Notes under the pieces: model-generated
Databases searched by the model: none
Told to the model about the DNA's origin: nothing
The model's input: the letters and a program-made list of their open reading frames with translations, nothing else
Source: Pristionchus mayeri
Lineage: Eukaryota > Nematoda > Chromadorea > Rhabditida > Neodiplogasteridae
Direction of reading: 5' to 3'
DNA: 64,000 nucleotides
NCBI GenBank assembly: GCA_036245805.1
Contig: BTRK01000005.1
Location: forward strand, 13,306,984-13,370,983
Made by a program: the position numbers and the translations under genes
Shown: in pieces, positions 56,420 to 64,000 of the stretch
Layout: every line of letters starts with the position of its first letter
How positions within the stretch are numbered: position 1 is the stretch's first letter

Positions 56420-56545
56420 CACACAACCAATAGATTTTCCCTTCTTCATTCCCTCTCTTATCCCATGAGGCCATTTGGCTGCTATATTTCTTACCATGAC
56501 AGTCGTCAGTCGAAAGTACAGTATGTCGGAGTAAACTAAAAGCCT
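56420..56545 (+). pseudogene. Fourth decayed ShKT-family exon 1
   Basis: The 5' flank CATCCTCCCACACAA and exon end ACAGTCGTC...AAGTACAGTATGTCGGAGTAA (two segments) align with the flank and end of exon 1 at 60165, but the frame is shifted and the start is displaced. Confidence 0.45.
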
Positions 56546-56609
56546 GTTTTAGAATTTGTAGGAAAATAGTGACGCAAAGCAACAGGATTCCTAGGCTTAA
56601 AGAACAACA

Positions 56610-56830
56610 AATTAGGTGCCTGTAACAAGAATTTTTAACGGACCTATTTCATTTCCGAAGGGACGCATTGAGTCTTCAGTTTATTATTTTCCATAGCATA
56701 AACTGAAACTGTAAAGGAGCTAAGGATGGGTCTTCGGATTCATTGCTTTTGTTGCTACAGAGAAGTTATCCAAACGGCACACAAACAATGCACAGGCAAA
56801 GCGCACGAATCTGTGCCTCTCTTGATTCAA
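56610..56830. repeat. Segmental duplicate, copy 2
   Basis: Direct duplicate of 53504-53720. Both copies follow remnants in the secreted-peptide cluster, suggesting tandem duplication of a unit of about 3.1 kb. Confidence 0.8.
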
Positions 56831-57254
56831 TACAATAGGATCTCTTCCATGCATCAAGTGCTCATCCTCCTGTGCAAAGAGACCCCGTTTTCACTGGAAA
56901 CGAAATTTAGAGAAAATGACACATCGCTAAGCAACAAAACAACAGATGGCAAAACTCACTCAAACTCGTGCGATTGTTGAAACGATTTTACATAGAAATG
57001 GACATTATCGAGATCCATGGCATTCGAAAAAAAACTAATCGTAACAAAGCTCAGGCGTAATCCGCAGCAATTAGTTGAATGAGAAAGTGGGAAATCAGGA
57101 ACTACAGTAGCTGGAAAATTTTTATTACATTGATTTTTATTACATTGATGTTATATCAGGGAAGGATACGGCAGGTCACTGAGAAATCAACATTTCTCCA
57201 AAAAATGGAATTGTCGTTACAATCCACGTTAAAAATTGAATTTGGTCAACTATA

Positions 57255-58688
57255 CAGTAGCGCCGGAAAGTATTCATACGATTTGATTTTTTCATATAAC
57301 TTTTTCTGCCGTTGACTTAGCAAGATAGATGTTGTAGCATTATCTATCAAACCCATCGAGGAATACGATGCACATATTTCGTTATCACGTGCATCATAAC
57401 TGATTGCGTAGTTATGACGCAATCGAATTTCACTTTTTCAAACAGGCGTTATTCTTACATAGATTTTTTCCAGCTTGCCAAACTTTCTGATGTTGTAGAT
57501 AGGAGAGAGGTCTATCCAGAGTAAAAATTTGAATTTGCTGCTCGATCGCACATTGGCTGCAGCCTTGCTGCAAAATCGATGTCAAAAATTAAGATATCGA
57601 CTCATTGTCAAGCTAGAGACTGGTTCAAGGCATCAAAATTATCGTCATCATGAGTCCAGATGATCCTGAGAATATGAGAACAATATCTCAACATTTGCCC
57701 TCTGGGCATGAAAAAATCACATTTACACGAGAGTCACAACTTTTCGGGAGATCTGTTTTAAAATCTGATTTTTGCTTAGTCATGTTCATAATGTCGTATA
57801 TATATGATTCCCAACTTTTTAGAGTGTTTGGATATCTTTCCTGCCCGCGGCGATTGGTTTTCGGAGGCACTTTCGAGTCCCCGACCCGCTATTTTCGTAT
57901 GCACTCTCTCTACAACTGTGCCCAAAGCTATTAAAACATTTAAAAAAGTTGGGAATCGGTTCATCAGAGCATGTTGGGCATGTACACACAATAACACAAG
58001 TTTTCCTTAACTTTCCCACAAACTTGTTTTCGAAGGGTCATGCATTCAGGACCACGGCGCTCCTTCTAAAAGCGATCGCCGCGGGCAGGAAAGATATCCA
58101 AACACTCTAAAAAGTTGGGAATCATATATATACGACATTATGAACATAACTAAGGAAAAATCAGATTTTAAAACATATCTCCCAAAAAGTTATGAATCTC
58201 CAAAAAGTGGTCATGTGTAAAAGTGATTTTGTCATGCCCTGAGGGCAAATGTTGAGATATTGTTCTCATATTCTCAGGATCATCTGGACTCATGATGACG
58301 ATCATTTTGATGCCTTGAACCAGTCTCTAGCTGGACAATGAGTCGATATCTTAATTGTTGACATCGATTTTTCAGCAAGGCTGCAGCCAATGTGCGATCG
58401 AGCAGCAACTTCAAATTTTTACTGTGGATAGATCTCGGTCCTATCTACAACGTCAGAAAGTTTGGCAAGCTGGAAAAAATCTATGTAAGAATAACGCCTG
58501 TTTGAAAAAGTGATATTCGATTGCGTCATAACTACTCAATCAGTTATGATGCACGTGATGACGAAATATGTGCATCGTATTCCTCGATGGGTTTGATAGA
58601 TAGTGCTACAACATCTAACTTGCTAAGTCAACTGCAGAAAAAGTTATATGAAAAAATCAAATCGTATGAACACTTTCCGGCGCTACTG
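57255..58688. mobile_element. 1.43 kb palindromic element with TA duplication
   Basis: Ends CAGTAGCGCCGGAAAGTATT and inverted CTTTCCGGCGCTACTG, flanked by TA at 57253-57254 and 58689-58690. Arms of about 0.7 kb; the loop near 57950-57990. Resembles Tc1/mariner-derived foldbacks. No transposase. Confidence 0.9.
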
Positions 58689-58690
58689 TA

Positions 58691-60100
58691 CATAGGAAGG
58701 TTCTAAAGCGCATCTTTCGGGCTTTCGAATTCGTCCTTTGGATAACTTGTCGATTTTTTTAGTTGTGGTAGATTAATTCAAACTGCAGTGCTTTCTAGGA
58801 CGTTTATGGTCGTAACTTCAGTTATAATGAAGCAATCGAGCTCCAATTGGTAGGATAACAAACACAGAAGGTACCCATGAAAACGTGAAAGTTTAGCAAT
58901 GACTCTCTCTTATATCGACCAAATCGCCATTTTTGGTGTGTTTTCAATTGACCAGCTTGACAATAATTGTAAAATCTTCAACTTACTTATCGAACGTAGC
59001 TAGAAGCTCCTCAAAGCATGCCTAAAATTACAATGTCGGTGATCTAGAAGCCAGTCACTTCAAAACTTACAAATTCTTATGGAGACCTTCTGTGTATGTT
59101 TTCCTACTTGATTGCTTCATTAGAACTGAAGTTAGAACAATACATGTTCAAAAAAGTACTATCCCTAAAGTACTATTAGCTTTCGAATTTGAATTTTTGG
59201 ATAAATTTATGATATTTCTAGACTGTTGGCATTTTCCCCGAACCATCCGATGGATATTTCAATTGGTAGCCATAAAATGACCGAAATTTTGCATAGCCGA
59301 CATTTTATTAAGATCGAATACGATTGAGGGAAGTTAAGCTCGATAAACCCCAATGCGAATGAATGTTGGCCACTACTTTACCTCAATCTTCTATCAAATT
59401 GTCAACGAAATTGACGCATTTATAGGGATCCAATGGGCAAACCCTAGCTCGAAATTCCAAATATTCGAAGAAAATCAAATTTCATAGTTTTGCTCCACAG
59501 CTGATAGATTTTGATTCGTTTAATTCAATCTCTAAGTAGAACATACTGTTTTGAATAAAATACCGGTGATTGTCGCAATCTCTGAAGGGAGCGGCAGTAC
59601 CGGTCAATTGTTGGTATTCCATAAGCGGACGTGCACTAAATGTGCCTGTCCCGTCTACCATCCCTTGAAGAAGTAGTGAGACTGTGATGCCGGAAATTTG
59701 GGGAATCTACATTCATGGGAAGATACGAGGCATTCTATACGGTTTTGGGAGAGCATGCACCTTTTTCGGCCGAGGGAAAAATATTTTTAAAAAAATACAT
59801 AGAAAGGTACATTTATATAGTTCCCGACTTAACTCCGTATACTGAGCTGCGAAATGTTTCTCTGCTTCGAACAAAACGCTTAAATTCATGAGCTGAAATT
59901 CAAGACTTTCTTGGGTTTCTAATCTTCACTAGAATAAGTTCACATTTTTTGCATCCAAAACTATGCAATCGAAAGAGAAGATCGGGAGCATATCCAACGA
60001 TCGCTTCAGCGAATGTGTAAATATCATCCTCCCACATCAACTAACACTAGATGGCATATAGCTTTCCCTCCATCATTTTGCAACTGCGGCCCTCGCAAAA
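58691..60100. other. Intergenic stretch
   Basis: AT-rich with scattered short ORFs (for example 59092-59280) that match nothing recognised. 59980-60100 shares TGGCATATAGCTTTCCCTCC-type flank with 56340, part of the secreted-peptide family upstream region. Confidence 0.4.
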
Positions 60101-60164
60101 CATCCACCCACAAAATATATAGAGCGCTCCCCTACGCGCTTCTCCTTTCACCTTCTTTTCCACC

Positions 60165-60873
60165 ATGAACCTCATTCTCCTCACTGTAATCCTAATCACA
60201 GCAGTCGTCTCAGTAGAGAGCACAGTTTGTCGAGGTAATCGAAAAGCTCTCGCTGACAATTTTTACCTGAAAATGTCCATACATGGGGGGATCTGAAACG
60301 GGGATTTTCCTGATCTCTTTATCACTCCTAAAAAATCGAATTATTCTCATGACTAAAAAATCGAATTATTCTCAGGATGCTCAGTGGATGAGGATTGCGG
60401 GATGTTCGGGGAGGGCAGCACCTGCGACAATTCAAACCCGAAGAATGTGATTGGATGCTGCAAAGCTGGTGAGAAACCACATCGTTGCACTTTCTGTTCG
60501 AAAGTAGAGTTCGTAATTCGGGTTTTCGTCTCTTCATGTTACACACTTTCTAGACCGTGTAAAATGAAGAGACCATGGTATGGTTTCTCGAAATCTATTC
60601 GAAATGTAGCGTGCCACGTGTGATTAAGCAATCTACGAAGCTTAACTTTGTCTGGATTAATACTTCGGCTGGTCCGTATCTTTTTATTGAAGTGAACTCC
60701 TGCTTTTTCAGCTTGTGCCGATCTCTTCAATGCAACTGCATTCTGCGCCAAAATGAGGTTAGCAGTTTCGAAATTATCCTACTTCCAAATGTCTCGGTTT
60801 TAGTGAATATTGCACCGGTGTTTACACGCCGATTGCCAGAGCGATTTGCCCGAAGACATGTGGATTATGCTAA
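60165..60873 (+). CDS. Secreted cysteine-rich ShKT-type peptide, 92 residues
   Basis: Four exons with agreeing phases: 60165-60234, 60376-60468, 60712-60757 and 60804-60873 (TAA). Exon 1 is a signal peptide (MNLILLTVILITAVVSVEST). Exon 2 adds a cysteine-rich region with SVDEDCGMF and IGCCKA. Exons 3-4 encode six cysteines in the ShKT/SXC order: CADLF, FCAKM, EYC, AIC, then CPKTCGLC. ShKT domains fold by three disulfides and occur in secreted nematode proteins, often at the end of enzymes or as free peptides; the role here (defence, cuticle or channel binding) cannot be told. Three decayed exon 1 relatives lie within 9 kb upstream. Confidence 0.75.
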
Positions 60874-60903
60874 TAACAAGATATCGCCTCATTTTCACAT
60901 TTA

Positions 60904-61950
60904 GTTTCAACCATTTTTGTTTTTGTTTGTGCATGTGCCCAATTTCGATTTTGGCTCTTCATTAGATATGTACTGTTATTTTCTAACATTTTACCGTTAA
61001 AAATCATTTGATAATAAATTTATTTTCAACACGCAAGAAATTGTGTAAGCTCAAAGAGGAGAAAGCAATCAGTGACGAGATGTATGCGTGATAAGGATGT
61101 GTACATGTTATTGACAGCATTATCGTAACGAAGAAAACAATAAAATACACATCCTTGCATACGATGCGTTGCAGTTTATCGTAAATGGTGATTATGCTGC
61201 AATATGAGAACACGAATCTGCAAGGGAATTATCAAGCACAAAGACACGAATTACGATAATGACGAATCACAATAGTGTTGTCGTTGAAGGGGTTCGCGGG
61301 GAGGGGGGGGGAGGGAGTCCATGCCGATCGTTGTGTGGGCTGCAGCTGCTGCATTTCGTCCCCTGTTCAAATGCCGCCTTTAATCAGAGTATTTTACTTA
61401 AACATACCTACATCTCTTACTCGTTTTGTGTATATTTTTAAGTTTTATTGGTGCAATTGTAATGAACTTGCGATCCACAGTTGTGTGCTATAAAAATGCA
61501 ATTGGGCTGAGGTACATTCCAATTTTTTAGATCGCAACGGGCATCACGAACAATTTGCAATATGAGCAATATGAGCGCGATCCGAGAAGGGATAGTCACG
61601 CATCGTTAAATATAATGGTATTCAGTGATTTCACCAGCTACGACATGGCACGACGAGGGGTTCAGTGCTCACCTGGGAGTGTCTTATCTACCATTGCCTT
61701 TGACATCACAAAATACAACATTGGCAAACACTTTATTCGTTGCGGCCTAATTAGTTTAGTAAAAGTTGGGAAAGCGGAAAAAATAGCTATTGTCGACGTT
61801 TCTTACTACAAATACTGCATCAAGTAATTGCTATAACAATGATTTGCCCGTAGCATGTAGTTGGGAGAGTTGATCATTGACTCACAAACAGCTCCGTAAG
61901 GCTTTATCATATCGTTTACAACCCTTGCAAAACACTGACTAGCGACCTCT
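60904..61950. other. Intergenic stretch
   Basis: Contains a G-run GGGGAGGGGGGGGGAGGGAG near 61299. Short ORFs at 61259-61493 and 61555-61827 are not recognised. No repeat seen. Confidence 0.35.
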
Positions 61951-61963
61951 CTCCTCTATATAA

Positions 61964-63888
61964 ATGACATCGCTACATTTCCATCTCCAAATCCCATTTG
62001 TATTGATGTTTCACTTGGCAAATGTCGCATTTTCGAGGTCAACAGTTTTAATATTTCCTTCTAGTAATGGATATCTTCTCCCTTCCCGATGTTTTCAAGC
62101 GAGAGATGATGAAAACGACGACAATAAAGGATCGGATGAGATTGCGACTCACTTGCAAGTAAGCCTTCAACTGAGTTTCGAAGACGCAAATGATAATGAT
62201 TTGCTTAAAAAAACGAAAAGCAGAACTCTAGACGTACATTTTCTAACAAATTCGGCTTCTGGCGGTACATCTAGCAATATGATGGCGTGATACGCGTCAA
62301 CAAATTTTGCACTGCAAATCTCTTGTCAAAAAAGTAGCACCTCGTAGATTTTTTGCTCAGTAAATTGGAGATCAAATTGAAAAACCCATAGCCTTCGAGA
62401 GGCTTGTGGCGGATACACATGCAGGATTCTCCTCAGTGGTCCATTTTGGTCACAGCCAAAATCGTGTATTTGAAACGCGATATGAGAATGGGTAAGATTG
62501 TCAATTTAAGTATGATAAAAAATTAGTTCAGGTTTTCTTCAAGCCGAATTACCACACAATTTACCTGGAATTAAATGGAGAGGTATATAGATGTCTTAAT
62601 CTTTTTGACAGCGTTGAACGATGCATCCAAATGAGACGGCGTCTATTCAATGGGATATTGATTGGCAGATTGTACATTGACGTAAGCAAGATAATTATAT
62701 ATATATTTACAACATTTATAATTTAATTTAGATTGATGACGGATTGATGACTGAGAGTGTAATGAAAACTGTATTCGACAACTGTATAATTAAATCATTC
62801 AGTATCAAGATCGGATCTGAACACCTGTTGGAGAGGTGAGTCATGGTTATGCTGGCACTAGGACGGATGAGAACTATTACGTCGTGCCGAATTTGATGTA
62901 TCAAGGCGGCACGAAGTACTAGTTCTCATCCGACCTAGTGCAGATGTGCGCTTAGATCATTCGCATTTAGTGCCCTACAAATCATAAAGGATGTCCCTGC
63001 CAATGAATGCTCAATGTCATTAATGTTCTTCCCTGAAATTACAACGCTTCTCGCACTTCCAACAATGCGATCTCTTCGACTGTTTTCAACAAATGAGGTA
63101 CATTTTGGAGAAACGGCTCCAGAATTGCAAATCGTAATGATTCAAAGGACATTTGATATGTAATATATATTCATAATTTGTGGTAAATGATCATGACAGG
63201 ATAACTGGCATATTTCTTACGACTTAATTGTGAAGCTGATGTAAATTCACAATAATCTTGACTTGGATAATGTTGTCATTTCATTGAACGAATGGATGAC
63301 ACTGATTCAGGTGATTGGTTGACTTCAAATTGAATTTGCTATTTCCTTGCGCTTCCTTACTAGTCACCGTCCCTAGTTCAAAGTTGCACCACTAAGCTCT
63401 CGGTACAATTAAATGTTATGGCTTCACCAATATTCACAAATGTTCCACATTCGGAAAAATCCTAATTCTATAACCTTTCAGGCCATTTCCAATGATAATA
63501 GCAAGCGAACGATAGAACTGGAAATGAAATGGAATTTCGTTGCGGAATCTCTTGATGAACTCGGAATGGGGCTTGGGAACGCATACGGGACTGGGGACGT
63601 CTTTGGAGATGTGAGTTTTTGAAAGTCACGCGTTTAAAAGCGGTGTATATCAAAATCATAGACAACAAAGCATGAACACATATGAGTGATGGAATGTTCG
63701 AAGCAAATAGGAATATTCGTATTCAGTTTGAGGTTATGGGCATGCAGTATGGATGCTGGCGAGATGGTATTGCGGATGTACTTCGATACAAGAAATGCTT
63801 GATAAATATGGGCGATTTCGATGGTCTAGGCGGCGAAGATCGAAGGGTCAGAATAGAAATGACCAATTTGATGGATAATGAAGAATGA
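61964..63888 (+). CDS. F-box-like nematode protein, second gene
   Basis: Exons with agreeing phases: 62532-62681 (YHTIYLELNGEVYRCLNLFD), 62732-62835 (MKTVFDNCIIKSFSIKIGSE) and 62971-63097 (FFPEITTLLALPTMRSLRLF). A further exon at 63482-63610 reads RTIELEMKWNFVAESLDELG. A last exon lies within 63682-63888 (EVMGMQYGCWRDGIADVLRY). The region 61964-62490 probably holds the 5' exons (LVADTHAGFSSVVHFGHSQN near 62402). The arrangement of leucine- and isoleucine-rich segments, and the L-x-x-L-P-x-M-x-S-L-R-L motif, suit the C-terminal half of nematode F-box proteins. The exon with NLDLDNVVISLNEWMTLIQ (63240-63309) has no clear acceptor, and an in-frame stop precedes the last frame, so decay is possible. 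Confidence 0.45.
62855..62941. repeat. 87-bp palindromic MITE in an intron
   Basis: GCACTAGGACGGATGAGAAC pairs with GTTCTCATCCGACCTAGTGC. It lies in the intron after 62835 of the second F-box-like gene. Confidence 0.8.
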
Positions 63889-64000
63889 GAAAATGATTTG
63901 GATGATGAGATCGATGCAGATAAGAATACGGATTTACGAATATTATAGTGTAACACACATTTTGCTTATGCTAGTTTTTTTTTGTTTGAGTGTTTTCGCT

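Overview
The window looks like nuclear DNA from a nematode, most likely a gene-poor, transposon-rich chromosome arm. The evidence is short introns ending in TTTCAG, a serpentine chemoreceptor of Srt type and a second of Str/Srd type, F-box-type genes with short exons, an ADAM10-like prodomain, a small ShKT-type secreted peptide, and ribosomal protein fragments close to nematode rps-22 and rpl-14. A diplogastrid such as Pristionchus is possible, but I cannot fix the species. All assignments come from reading translations by eye; no database search was run.

Layout. 1-8.6 kb: a multi-pass membrane gene whose coding exon is split by a 7.5 kb Tc1-type element (441-7957). 9-25.3 kb: a minus-strand Srt chemoreceptor gene. 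One of its introns holds a 12.9 kb block bracketed by CAGTCC inverted termini (9888-22759). This block contains an 84/37-bp repeat, about 220 copies of a 39-bp satellite made of heat-shock-element pentamers, two copies of a 775-bp foldback element, and a 740-bp polypurine tract. Another intron holds a mariner-type element. 25.4-28.7 kb: a membrane-protein gene broken by a foldback element. 28.9-40.3 kb: an ADAM10-prodomain-like gene whose coding exon is split by a second, 9.1 kb Tc1-type element (30198-39344). 40.8-44.6 kb: an F-box-like gene with a 2.5 kb foldback in one intron. 45.6-48.9 kb: receptor-like genes and a mariner-type element. 50-58.7 kb: tandem repeats, foldbacks and decayed copies of a secreted peptide gene. 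60.2-60.9 kb: one intact ShKT-type peptide gene. 62-63.9 kb: a second F-box-like gene.

The most interesting system is the pair of large Tc1-type elements. Each has a TA target duplication, kilobase-long inverted arms, and a unique core with two divergent genes: a DD34E transposase and a homologous accessory protein that appears to carry a BEN-like DNA-binding domain. The arms are built from captured, rearranged pieces of host housekeeping genes, rps-22 in one and car-1/LSM14 plus rpl-14 in the other, oriented inward from both ends. The transposase of the second element reads intact; that of the first has a stop codon next to the catalytic aspartate. Both elements landed inside coding exons, and the host reading frame resumes exactly when the element and one TA are removed.

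The second system is the heat-shock-element satellite: more than 8.5 kb of HSF-binding-like sequence with higher-order repeat periods of 1560 bp and 1326 bp, lying in the intron of a chemoreceptor gene.
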